This document shows, piece after piece, positions 1 to 11,740 of a stretch of 64,000 nt of DNA. The notes beneath the pieces are model-generated. The model searched no databases, had not been told where the DNA came from, and saw only the letters and a list, made by a program, of their open reading frames with translations. This DNA comes from Cyanoderma ruficeps (Eukaryota > Chordata > Aves > Passeriformes > Timaliidae): NCBI GenBank assembly GCA_008694505.1, contig VZDJ01000346.1, forward strand, positions 12,449,402 to 12,513,401, in the 5' to 3' direction. Numbering within the stretch: position 1 is the first letter of the stretch; each line of letters opens with the position of its first letter. The translations under genes were made by a program, and so were the position numbers.

Positions 1-2260
1 TGTATGTTCATTAATGTGTAGATGATAACATTATTAAAATTTAATACATTTCTAATTGAGAGCCTTGTATGATAGATGAATGCAGCAGTATTTTTTCATA
101 AGACTTAAGACTAAGGAAGAAGAAATGTCAGGCAACCAAAAAAACTCTAAGGAGTTTTATTCCTACCTGAAAAAAATGGTTATGAGTAAAGAGCATACTG
201 AATGGGTATCTGCTTGTTCAAACTGAAAAGTAATAATGAAATATTGATCTTTTCAAACAACCCTTTCAGAAATAGAATTCTACTGCATTAATAAAAAACT
301 GGCATATTACTCTTGCAACAAAAGAGTGTCAATTAAGCAAATTCTAAAAATTAAAATCCGGAGAACAGAGGCATGGTCGGACAAAGGGGTATTCAGGAAA
401 TCCTAGGAGGTGATGTGCTCAAAATTGTCCCTATCTCTGTCTCCTGAGGGCAATAAGAGAGAATGTTGTGGAAAAGACTGTTATTAAAAAGGAATAATTT
501 CCACTTTTTGAAGGCAATATTTGACATCTGTAACAGAAGAGGCTCCAACACAGCTCTTTGCTGCTGCTCTATCTGCATCATACCCCTCTCCAATAACATG
601 CTCCACAGAAGTCTCTAAACAGTCCATGGCCTTCTGCAGGGATGAAGCCCATGTTCCCTTCTCAGTTTTCTTTGAGGACCTGCCAGGCCTTCTCTGGGTA
701 AAATCTCTTTTCTTCATATGGGCTATAGTTCTGTAGTTTCTAAGGAAAATGATGATAATAAGCTGAAGAACATGCTGGGCATAGTTTTCATGTTAACAAG
801 AATGAAAATGTTCCTGCTCAGAGTGTTGGAATGTTGTTGCCCTCCTTCTCCTCTGGGGTGGCTTTTTTTTTTTCCACAAGTGTCTTATCCAGAAGGGTCT
901 GGACAGACCAGAAAGAAATGAAGTGCTGCTATTCTCTTGGCAACACTTGTTACAGGCATGGAGGGCAAACAAGAGTCAGTCAAGCCCTCTGAGTGCTGCG
1001 TCCTCTTCCAGTTTACATAACAAAGCAAAACATCTTTTTTTTATTTCTATTCAGTTTTATGATACAGAGAAATTTGCATAAAGTTTAATGCAAATTTTAC
1101 CATTCACATTGCAGAACTCTGTTCAACAAAACACTCCATACTTCCTCAAATCTTTATACAGTTTGAGCCATCTCTGGCTTGATTTAAATATTTACCTCTT
1201 GAAGGTTCAGCTTTATTAAATATTACATTTATTAATGCATCTTTGAGCTAATACATCTTTCCTATTGTTTTAGTTAAAGTCTTGGTATCTTCCACTATTA
1301 TAAACATTTTTGTTGTGCAATGTCTGAATATTTCCACTTACTTTGTGCAGAGAGCCTGAATTAAAGGACAGGGGTAGGAGAATTTTATGACCAGATAGCA
1401 AGTCAGGGAAATGCAGGAGAGCAAGCACCATGACTGAGGATTACATGCAGGAACTGAAGATTTTGAAATTGTTAAAGTCTTCACATTTGACAGCTGCTTG
1501 AACATGTAGCATTAATCTTAAGTACAGATCACAGCTTTTCTAAGTATTGCAACAGACAGCTGATGTCCAGCAGAGCACAGTTTTGTGTCTTGTGCAAAAG
1601 TGAACAGATCACGTTCAGTGTGGTCAAACTCCTCCTTCACAGAGTGCACAGCACTGATGCTCAAACTGCAGTCTGCTTAAACAGGCCTGGTTGCTTTGGT
1701 AAGTCTTGACCTCCCCAGATCTCCAGATCTCATGGATGACAGTAAGAGGTTCAGTTATGAAAAGTATACTGTCTGTGACACTTCAGTGACCACCCACATC
1801 CTCTTCCCAGACATGGATGGATGAACCCCCATTTATTGTAGTTTGGGCAGACAGCAACATGACCAGAGCTTTTGGCTTTTTCTCATGAAGGTATTTCTGC
1901 TATTGACCCTGTAATTTGTTTTGGTTTTGGGGACAAATTCCTTTCTCTTTTTAAGTACATTACAAAAATGTGTTATGTAGATATGGCATTCTCTGACAAT
2001 TCTCCAGCTGGAGCTGGACATGTGTCTCTCCCTCAAAGGCTCAGGATCTCCAGAGGGTTCCCAAAAGAAGTGGCAGAAAGCAGCAGAATGGCTGCACCAC
2101 CAGTTGTATTTCTTAACATCAAGAAGGGAAATTCCTCTCTTATCACTATTTTTTATGAGAATAATCTTATCTAGTCAAACTGATCTAAACACGGATGTCT
2201 AGTGAGCAAGAAGAGTGCTAGAGAAATGTGCTTGGGACACAGATGCATAAATTTTTAGGG

Positions 2261-2291
2261 CCCCCCCCCCTTTTTTTTTTTTTTTTCTTTT
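2261..2291. repeat. Poly-C/poly-T homopolymer tract
   Basis: About ten C residues run directly into about sixteen T residues, followed by CTTTTGC. The tract is visible directly. On the minus strand it yields the low-complexity KKKKKGGGP end of a spurious ORF. Confidence 0.95.
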
Positions 2292-4042
2292 GCAAAATTT
2301 GACCCACAGAATTTAGGAAGAAAACCAAACATGAAAATCTTGATGGGGAAACCACTTTCCCTCACATATTTCCCTCTACCAACACACTCTCTGACTGCTT
2401 TCCCACACAGGCTGGTGGATAGAACTCCAGCTCTGTGCAAACACATTTCCTTGCAGAACACTGTGGTCTCAACACTCACCTGAGTGACTGATTCTTGAGG
2501 AGAGGATTAACACTGCAATACCACACAGCTGTGACAAGTTACAGTAATTCCTACTTGTTGAGCCAGCAAACCTGCAGCCTCACCTCATGTCTCCAAGCAC
2601 TGTCTCACGGACTGCAGGAGTCATGGTTTGCACTGGCTCTGCTAAGGCATGTGCCTCAAGGACAGCATGTTCAGCCAAGGCACCCTTAAAAACAGGCTTA
2701 GAGCTAAATGGATTGGAATTGGATCTTACCAAAGAGACAGAAGGGTATCATCAGAGATCCTGTAACACGGGAGCATTTAAAAACTCCAATTTTTGTGAAA
2801 TGAAGCATCTGTTTCTGTTCTAGGTTGCCATTAAACTCTGCAAAAAATATTACTAGCTGCCAGTTGACACAATTTTTGAGACAGAGAAAAGGAAACACTA
2901 AATAATTTCCTTATTAAAAGTAGTTTCATTTTTTTTTAATTGCTGTTTTTACATTTCTAATCAAAGATTGGAACTCATTGGTTTCTGCAAACTCTTGCCA
3001 AATGCATCCTTTTAGGCAATAAATGACCTGGAAATATTTGCACACAAACTTGGATAAAATTTCAAGGAAGACAAGAACCAAAATAAATGTTAAGCTTCCA
3101 ACAAAACCAAAACAGTTAATTTCCTTTACTGCCTTCTTATAAAGGTAGCTTTATGGTTTTTTTCAGATTGGGAAAAAAAAAAATGTTGTCTTGCCTAAAA
3201 TCCTAATCTATTCAGGACTTTTTAATTATTTCTCTAGTCTGTGTTGTCAGCAGTTCCCTCAGCTTGGCATTATTTGTCATGTCAAGCATCTGAGGGTATG
3301 GACACTTTTGAAATTAAAACTGCAGCTGTGCTCTTTTGAAATATGACTAAAACAGTCTGCCACTATTCTCTATAGCATCATATGTTAGCTTAACATGCCT
3401 TTTTTTCTACTGCTACAAACTTTTTGATATATATTTCTGTTTCTTTTATCCTAAGTAAGAGACCATGCACATCAGGACCAATCCTGAAAACTATGAGAGT
3501 GGCACAACTCCACAAGCCAGAGGTTTATGAATCACTTTTCATCTGATGGGTGATAATTTTTCTTTGTAGGCTGCCTTCAGCATTTCCCACGAGAACCAAC
3601 AAATTTGAAAAATAGTTTTCAGGAATATTTCAAAACAAACACATATAGAAAAAAGAATTTTGCTTGCAAATTTGGGACCTCAGGCCTATCAGCTCTACCA
3701 GTCTATTTCAACCTGCATGGTTGTGGACAAAGTACAGATTTGGGGGCTTTTGCTGGAGTTCAGATGAACACAAATCTCTGCTTGCCAAGTCTGTGTTGAG
3801 AAAAAGAACACACACACACGCAAAAATCCTTCATAAAAAGACCTACCTCACTCTGTTCCTGGTCTGTATTTTCCTTCATTCTGCTCTGGATTATATTAAA
3901 TCCATCAATGATGATGAGCCTCAGCCCCTCACAGGTACCTACACCAGTCCGCAATGTCCATACCCCTTTCAGCACGGAATATCTCCTGCTCCAAGAGTGC
4001 ACCTCTGGTCCCCAGGGGTTGCAGTTGTCCTTCTAAAAGTAC

Positions 4043-4094
4043 TGATCAAAACTTTACTTTAACCACCTTCTGGGTTAAACTAAAGTTTTGATCA
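4043..4094. repeat. Near-perfect inverted repeat, 21-bp arms, 10-nt loop
   Basis: The left arm (4043-4063) begins TGATCAAAACTTTA and the right arm (4074-4094) ends TAAAGTTTTGATCA. Twenty of 21 positions pair; the one mismatch is C against C around position 4057. The spacer is CACCTTCTGG. It could be a small hairpin-forming relic of a DNA transposon, a chance palindrome or a small-RNA precursor; no flanking evidence separates these. Confidence 0.85.
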
Positions 4095-5899
4095 TGGGTG
4101 GGTTTTACCACTGTTGACAGCACTTCTTTCAGAGTCAGCTGGAAGAAGCTGTGAACATCATAGCATAATTCATGATCTCGTCACACAGGTCACTACATCC
4201 CTCTGAGACATAAATCCTGCAACTTATGTCTACTAATGTGCCAACAATAAATTCAGATTAAATTAGTATGTGCTGAAAAATAAAATGGTAACTTTTGACA
4301 AAATATTGTGGAAACAGCACTGAATTTTTACCAGCTCTGATATTTATGTCATACTCTTATGCTTCACACTGCCAAATATTTCTCATCAAAAGAATCCTTT
4401 CAACTTGTTATTTATATAAACTAAACCTTTGCATTTGGAGGTTTTATTTAAAAAGTACTTTTGCCAATTAACAGATATCAATCTTACCTCAGTTCTGGTT
4501 AGTAACTTGCAATCATGTATCTTTGAATCATTAACTGAAACAAAGAACTCAGGGTAGAAATAATATTTTCTTCCTTTTTTTGTTTTGTTTTCAAAGAGAA
4601 AAAGCATAAAAATTAAAAGCCTGGTATTTTCTTTAAAAAGCTAAGTAACAATTATGAAGCTCTCAGCCCTCTAAGCAGCAGTTTGCATAACTGGCATTGA
4701 AATGGCTTTGAATATGTAAGGCACTGAGTCCAAGCCAATGGCTTCCAATGCTGTTGAGAAGTTCATGTTTGTACACATGCTTTCTATCTCTCCCATGATC
4801 CTGGGATCCAGGATTGGTTAAAATAATGCTCTTGGGGAAAAAGCGGGGATTTTCAGAAAGTCAAGGGCTTATTAAGCTTATAGCAGGTTTTGAGTTGTTA
4901 TTGTTACCCACTAATGAAAAACTGCCCTTACAATTATTCTTTCTCATGAAGTCAGGGAAAAGGACTTATCCCTCAAGAAGGCAACAGGTTTATCTACACA
5001 CACCAAATGGGAAGAAGTAAAGGAGAGGTCATCTATAAGACCAGCTTTAAAAAATAAAATAGTATATTTGTGTTCACATTTACCAAGAAAGTACTGCCCA
5101 GATTGATCCAGGTGTCTAATCTTCAACTAATTATCCAATTGTGTCATATCCTTCCCTGTATGGCACATAACTTCAAACAACTCTACACATACAGCTGGTC
5201 ACAGCCTGTGAGATCTCCTCCTTTCTTCTTAAGATCCGTGTCCTGTGCGACTGCCATTTTTTAGTCCAATACATACACCATATCATGTCTTACTGCAAAC
5301 AGCTGTCAAAGATATAAGTAAAACACATTTTAGATGTGCTTCGGTCTGAGGGTCTAAAGTTAAATAATATCTAACCATGGAGAGATGTCACTAACAGTGC
5401 TTGTGAGCCTGTGCTTCTGATTGCATCTCATAACTTCCAAGAGGGTTAAGAGTTCCAGGATTCTTGCTACCTTAAGATCATACTGTTCTTCAGCTTGGGA
5501 TGAAAATTTTGGAATATGTCTGCTTTTATCCTTATTTGCATCTGACTGAGTACCAGTAGAAATTTTCTCAAAAAAAATGGGATAATATTTAGGACCCCAA
5601 ATGAGTTTGTATTTTTACAGATTTGTGCCTGCTCAAACTCATCGTAATTCATGACAGTTTCTATGCCTTCTGGAGCTCACCAACAAGATGAACAGAGTGG
5701 TGTCTGATAGCTTCACCTCAGCAAGATCTACAAATTCAGCTGCAAGATCTAACAAAGCACCTGCACTTAGATGTCAGTCTCCGTTCCACTCTGAAGATTA
5801 ATGCAACACAGTAGTACACAACAGGGTGTGCATTTGTTTCTGAGGTGCTGTTCTTTATAAACTGCTAAACACAGATGCATTTCCATCCATTTCAATTTC

Positions 5900-6330
5900 A
5901 GTGGCTACACATGGATCTCAGTGAGCACAGCTGAGGACAGGGCAAGGACAGGGGCTGGTGACAACTGAGGAGCAGGTAGTGCCAGCTGCAGGTTGAGCTC
6001 TGTGTGGTGACAGCCTCAGGCAAGAAGCCATGAACTGCTGACCCTTTACACAACAAATGTCATGGGGACTGCAGCCTGGCCAGGGGACCAGACACTCAGA
6101 GACTCAGCAGGAGCCAATGACCCCCTGGCTTTTGTGGGTATAAAAGCCCAGGGGTTCCTTTGTTCAAGGTCCCTTCTGGGAGGCACAAGGTCAAGCTGTT
6201 TATTTGCTATTTAATTGTTCCACCACGATTAAATTGTTTAAAGGATCCCCGCGTCTTAGGTTCTGCTCTGGGGAACCCAGGGTCCAGCTGGGGAGGAAAC
6301 CTGTTCTGACTGTGTGAGCGTGGGGGTGTA
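5900..6330 (+). mobile_element. Putative solo LTR of an endogenous retrovirus
   Basis: This block is richer in GC than its surroundings and is laid out like a retroviral LTR on the plus strand. A TATAAAAG box at 6139-6146 is followed about 85 nt later by an ATTAAA polyadenylation-type signal at 6228-6233, then by a GC-richer segment with CCCGCGTC and GGGAACCCAGGG that would be U5. No gag, pol or env sequence is next to it. The ends and the target-site duplication could not be fixed by eye. It is antisense to RSPO2. It might instead be another promoter-bearing repeat. Confidence 0.5.
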
Positions 6331-7385
6331 GCCATGAAGGGGCCTGGGTCCCAGCTCAGGTGGTGTGGTGTGACAGTGCCTGCCAGGATGGCTGGAGAGG
6401 GAAGTTTCTTTAATAGTGGTGATCCCTTTGGACTAGATGGGTGGGAACTCCAAAGTATCTGGCTACCACAGTTAAGTCAAAAAAGTCTTGTGACTCAGTC
6501 CTCAGCCATACTTTCTCAACTGTAAAGATATATTTATACAAAAATTAAAAATTACCTGCTGTGCACTGCCCTTCTTTCTGGCCATATGCACAGCTGGTCC
6601 TTCAGGATGTTACAGAACCAGGTGTATTTCTTTAAAAAGGCATCTATGCAGCAGAGGGGGAAGACATTGGAAAATTCTTTTAACCTTAACACGATGGTGT
6701 TTCACTCCTTGCTGTGATTAATGCTTAGGTTTGTACCATACAATGCACAGTAAATTATATAATTTTCTTAATAACTTTTATAATTAATTATTTTGATTAT
6801 TTTTCTAATTAATTGCTTTAAATAATCATAAGCAGTGCAATTATCCACTCTGTCACATCCCACTGTAGCCAGCATTTAGCAAGGCTTGTGATAAGTTGCT
6901 ATTGTGGGAATACAGTTTGGGAAAATTAATGAAACTCTAAGTTTTACTAAAACAGTGGTAATCAATCTTGATATGCTTCAATGAGCTCAGATGTAGAAGG
7001 AGATTGACAAAGCCTTGAGAGAGCTATATTGCTGAAATTTGGCACAGGACATGCAGAATTTATGGACCACAAGGACATTTTTTGAGAGCCCTGAGATAAA
7101 AAAGAAACTAACTAGGACAATTGAGCAATTGTCCTGAAACCCAATGTGAGTGGACTAATTAGCATGAGAAGTGAAAAATCAATAACCAACAGAATACAGA
7201 ATACTAATTAATGAAGTAAATTATGTAATTTATGGCCAATGAATTTGTTTGCCAAAATGAATAAAAAATGAAAAGTTTTGAAAGTGTGTGTGCATGTTAG
7301 GTGGAGCTATCCCCATGACCACAATGCTGAATAAAATAATGCTGACTTTCTAACCTATCAAACTGGTTGGAGAGTTTATTTCTAA
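6331..7385. other. Intronic stretch without recognisable gene
   Basis: AT-rich sequence, very AT-rich at 6740-6830 with runs of TAATTA. I see no coding region, structural RNA or repeat family that I can name. Confidence 0.6.
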
Positions 7386-7437
7386 AGACCTAGATAATCT
7401 TTAAGGTTCTTTCCAACCCAAACCATTTTATGATTCC
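7386..7437 (+). mobile_element. CR1 LINE 3'-tail fragment
   Basis: The words GATAATCTTTAAGGTTCTTT, CCAACCCAAACC and TTTTATGATTCC match the conserved end of avian CR1 elements, whose terminal repeat is ATTCTATGA. Only about 50 nt remain. Confidence 0.75.
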
Positions 7438-10400
7438 AAGACATTGCCCTAAAGAAATGAAAATTAGCCTGCTCTATGTTTCAAGTCCTATTCCAGATCT
7501 TAAGAAATCGATTCTAGGATTCAGGACTGATCTTGAATAATGCCTTGGTGGTACAGTAGTCCAGGCTGAAATGCACACATTATCTTCATTGTTAGCAAAG
7601 AGTCCCTGAGCCTTAAATGGTCTTTATTTGCTTAAGAAGCCTTCATCTATATTTTTATCTGTTATTTGCCATTTAAACAGGGCAAGGGTAATTTTATGAT
7701 AAGGTTATTTGTGGCATGAAGTTCTGTTGCGGACCTGGGTTCTCCCTCTCCTCTGTCTATTCAGCACAACAATACTAGCATTCGGCTTAAAACCACACCA
7801 ATATTTTCCAGTTTCTAAAGAAGTGGATTTGGAGGTTTCCTAGAAAATATATCTGGTCTTTCTTGCATCACATCTAAAAAATGGAGCTGATCAGGGAAAT
7901 AATAAGAATTAATATGCTTATCTAGAATGCATGTGCTACCTACTTTCTCTCTCAGGATAACATCTGGATTTTGTTTAGAGTGCCTGGCTGTGTAACTTGG
8001 AAATATGTGCCAAAATATACCCAACTCAGCTGTATATTGCAAAGCATCTGCACCTTAGGGCTTGTGGGAATCCCTTGAATTATGGCAGACAGAGGGAAGG
8101 GAGCAGGAGAGGAGGGGAAGAAAGAGTAGGCAAAACCCCCAAATCCTTGTGCTGCACTGTTAGCATGAAAGAAAAAAACAAAACCAAAATTAGAGTAAAA
8201 AATGAAGATATGTTGCCTCATCCAATTAATCAGCATTGCAGAAGTGCAGTCACTTACATACAGAAGAAACACCATTTTGTTCATCTCATTGCAGATCTTT
8301 AAAATGCTATCATTCAGCATTCACACATAGTTATCATTACTGCATATAAAATCAAGACTGAAAAATATTTTTTCCACAACTTTCTTCTTGTTGCCAAGTT
8401 TCTATAAGTTATCACCTTGTCATTAACTGTCATGGTTTTAGTTCAAAGTCAAATATACCTTTAGGAGATAAAGACTTTTTACCTTCCCTAAGGTAAAAAG
8501 ATCACTGACTGCTTTTATCAACAGTCCCAAGAGAACTGATCAAAGACTTTGATTTTAAACAAACCCATTCAACTGGGATTAAACTGATGTGAATTTATAA
8601 ATTCATTATGAACAAAAAAAAAAATAAAAAGGCAGAAAACCCATTATCTAAACTATCTTAGTAGAGCAACAAACACAACATACTTTTCCATAAAAGCCTA
8701 AAACAGAAGCTCTAACAAGTCAAATGAATAGTTTAACATTCTATCTCCAACATTGGCAATGGGCAATTCTGTGTAATACCTGAGCCATTATCCCATTATC
8801 CCTGTCCATTCATCCCATACTCCCTCAGCATCTGCAATCACTGGATCAGGGATGGTCATTCTATTTATCTATACACTTACCTATTCCTGTATTAGATTAT
8901 AGCTGTGAGAGGTTACATACTTGCCCAATCCTCTCATCATCTGTTTATAGACCTTGAATTTCTCTTCAACTCTCTCTAGAGAGAAAATATCTGACCACAA
9001 AATAAATTACTAGGATCAGCCTTACAATTAGAAATCACATGCCCTAGCCAAGAGAATATGCAGACTAGAACATTTATGGTAGAAAAACTGTTCAGTGCTC
9101 CTGCTGAAGCCAGGCTACAGCATAACAAAGAACATGAGGCCAAAAGGAGAGAACCAAATCATGACAGAAATCCTGTGGCTGCACTCCATGTCCCTGAGAC
9201 TTTTCATGTACCTACCAAAATACAATTAAATAAAAAGACTGAAACAATTCTGGAGCAAGTATCAGGAGCCCTCTTACAGTTGTGGCCCTTAGCTTCTGCA
9301 GATGGCCACCAAGTCCACTCAGAAACAGAAAGCAAACATAAAGTATCTGCAGATTCTGACCAAAAAAAAAGAGGATTTCAGGGGGAAAAAAATAAAACCA
9401 AATTACTCCAACTAAACCTCCAAAACTCTTTATCTTTCTCAAAAAGCCCCCTAAAAGTCTGACGGGAAGCTAAGAAACAGTTGCAAGCCAAGACATGTCT
9501 TCTAACTACTACTGTTTGCTTTCTTGAGCTGAATTTCTGTTTTGAAACGTTGCAGGGGTAGAACAAACCAGCCTCATTTTCAGTGTTTATTCATTTGTGG
9601 TCTGTGAACTGTTAGCTAGCTTTATCAGTATTGCCCAATTAAAATCAAGTGTTATATGAGTGTCACTGAAGACACATTTTGAAAACAAGGAGGCAGGGAG
9701 CATTTCTGCAGCTGGCATGACCACAGATATATTACTGGCCCTTTAAGTAAGTATACAGCTTCACCGGGGTTGAAGACATATGTTTATTAGACATAAACAA
9801 AACTAGTTTGCATTTTAAAAAAATCAGTTGGAGTCTGGAAGAGTTTGGCAATGGACTAAAGGCTGGGCTCACTTTGGACACTCTCTCTAGTTGCACTTTT
9901 CTTAAAGTTTTTCACTTCTGAAAGGAACTGCACTTCAAATACTGGGCTGCTCTTCTCCCAGATGTCCTGCAGATCAAGCTGCTCTAATACACCCTAAAGT
10001 TAATGTCCTTTCCTCAGTCCTGGACAGAGGCTTCTCATAAAAGAAACAATGCCAGGTTCAGCATAGAGCTTTCGGTAAAGAACTAAACAAAAAAGCTGAC
10101 AGTGGTTTCTGGGTTACACTTTCAGAAGGGTACATTTTGTTCTTCTTGGGGTCAGTCCAAAATAACTTCAGTCTAGAGCTTACTGGAATTCATGCTGGCT
10201 TACACCATTGGACGTGAACGTGAACTGATGTCAAAAGACAAATACATTTTGTTGGTGAAGAGAGAGAGTTTGAATTCAAAAACCTCTCATACCCTCTGGT
10301 AAGTGGTAGGATCAGCCTTCAGTAACATCATCCACTTAAAAAAGCATGGCACTTGTGCTGAAAATATCTGATTATTTTTATTCTATATTCTATTTCATCA

Positions 10401-11507
10401 GCATAACAGAGCTGAAGCACTGAATTTGATTTTAATCTGTCTGGAAAAGATCTGTTTTCTCATTTGATAAGGCTTCAATCAGGATTTTAGCAATACTTTT
10501 GTTTTAAACAGTTAACATGGCACTTAATTGATTTTTGGTTTGCTTTTAGCAAAACATGGATGAAAATCTACTTTTTTTTCTGCTCTGCAGTTTTCTGTAA
10601 CTCATACTGATACATGGAGACACATCATGTAAGCTCTGTAACTATTCACTTTCCTCTTGCTGGCATCTTTATAGTGACCATACAGGTGTAAGAGAACAAT
10701 TTCCTTACACTGACATTTGTAATAAGGAAGGTTTGCATTACCATCATGTGGAATGCAACATTGTTTTTCCCCCCCCAGGAATAAACAAAGAGACATATAA
10801 CAATAATTTCTCACTAACAAGAGTAGCTGAGATGCAATAAAGACCAGTCAACCACAAAATAATTGCTTTAAAGATGCACCTAGGGTTGTTTTTCTTTATT
10901 TTATTTTCTGTTTTGTTTGGTTTGGTTTTGTTTTAATTTAGAGACAAATATTAGGAGGCCAGGATAAGCTAAGACAAACTGAGAATAGAGAGATCCTAAA
11001 TACACAGTCAAGTATGTAATTGTCTCTTCTGGGACTTGTCAATAAGATATAAAATAGTGTATACTTTTGAAAAAGCACTTTCTAATCACCATAGCAATGT
11101 AACAGCTTTTTAAAACCAATGACTGCAGCATATAAAGTTCTTTGTCCCCCTAATTTGAATCTTTTGTAGTTTAAAATAAATTTCCAATAGTGAAACATTA
11201 AACTAGGGCATAAAAGCCTTGTGAACACAAAAGTTCCACTGCTCTGAAACCTGCTGTTTGAGAGAAACAGATGCAAAAAGCAATAACAGCTGTGAAAGGG
11301 GGAAAAATGTGGCATTTGTACCAGGTCAGTTGCTTACCAGAAAGGAACTAAAATCTTTGTAAGTCCACTTGTGATCAAATTTAAAGGAAATAAGAGGCAC
11401 AGTGAGCACACTTTATCAAGAAACAGTATCTGAAGATAACTTCGAGGTAGCCCTATTTCAAGCAAATATTTGAACTAGCTGATCTCTCAAGGTCATAGAT
11501 CCTTCAA
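7438..11507. other. Intronic stretch without recognisable gene
   Basis: No supported gene. The longest ORF (9058-9462, plus, 134 codons) is lysine- and glutamine-rich with no domain I recognise and is probably a chance opening. A short poly-C run lies near 10770. Confidence 0.6.
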
Positions 11508-11740
11508 ATCATAGAATATGTTGAGATGAAAAAGACCCATAAGGATCACTGAGTCCAGTCCCTGCTCCTCACAGGAGTACCTAAAACTAAACCATATTAC
11601 TACTAAGAGCATTGTCCAGACACTCCTTGAACTCTGACAGGCTTGGTGCCATGACCACTTCCCTGAGGAGACTGTGACCAAACGCCCTCTCAGGGCAAAG
11701 CCTTTTCCTAATGTCCAAGGAACTGTCCTTCCCAACCTCC
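11508..11740 (-). mobile_element. CR1 LINE 3' fragment
   Basis: Read on the minus strand this is the 3' end of a CR1 element. The plus strand starts with the reversed tail (ATCATAGAATATG) and continues with GATCACTGAGTCCAG, CACTCCTTGAACTCTGACAG, GGTGCCATGACCACTTCCC and AAGCCTTTTCCTAATGTCC, all typical CR1 3' words. It is 5'-truncated, as is usual for CR1. Confidence 0.92.

Larger units (their letters stand above)
1..5899. other. Intronic stretch without recognisable gene
   Basis: AT-rich sequence with no supported coding region. Short landmarks are a poly-C followed by poly-T tract at 2261-2291, a short AC run near 3812, and a 21-bp-arm hairpin at 4043-4094. ORFs of 60-132 codons here overlap on both strands and resemble no family I know. 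Confidence 0.7.

Noticed and set aside
3664..4062. 132-codon plus-strand ORF
   Set aside because: No domain, no supporting splice or promoter context, and an opposing 80-codon ORF in the same place.
9058..9462. 134-codon plus-strand ORF
   Set aside because: No domain or family resemblance, it overlaps a minus-strand ORF, and its composition follows the A-rich base content. It is a chance opening.
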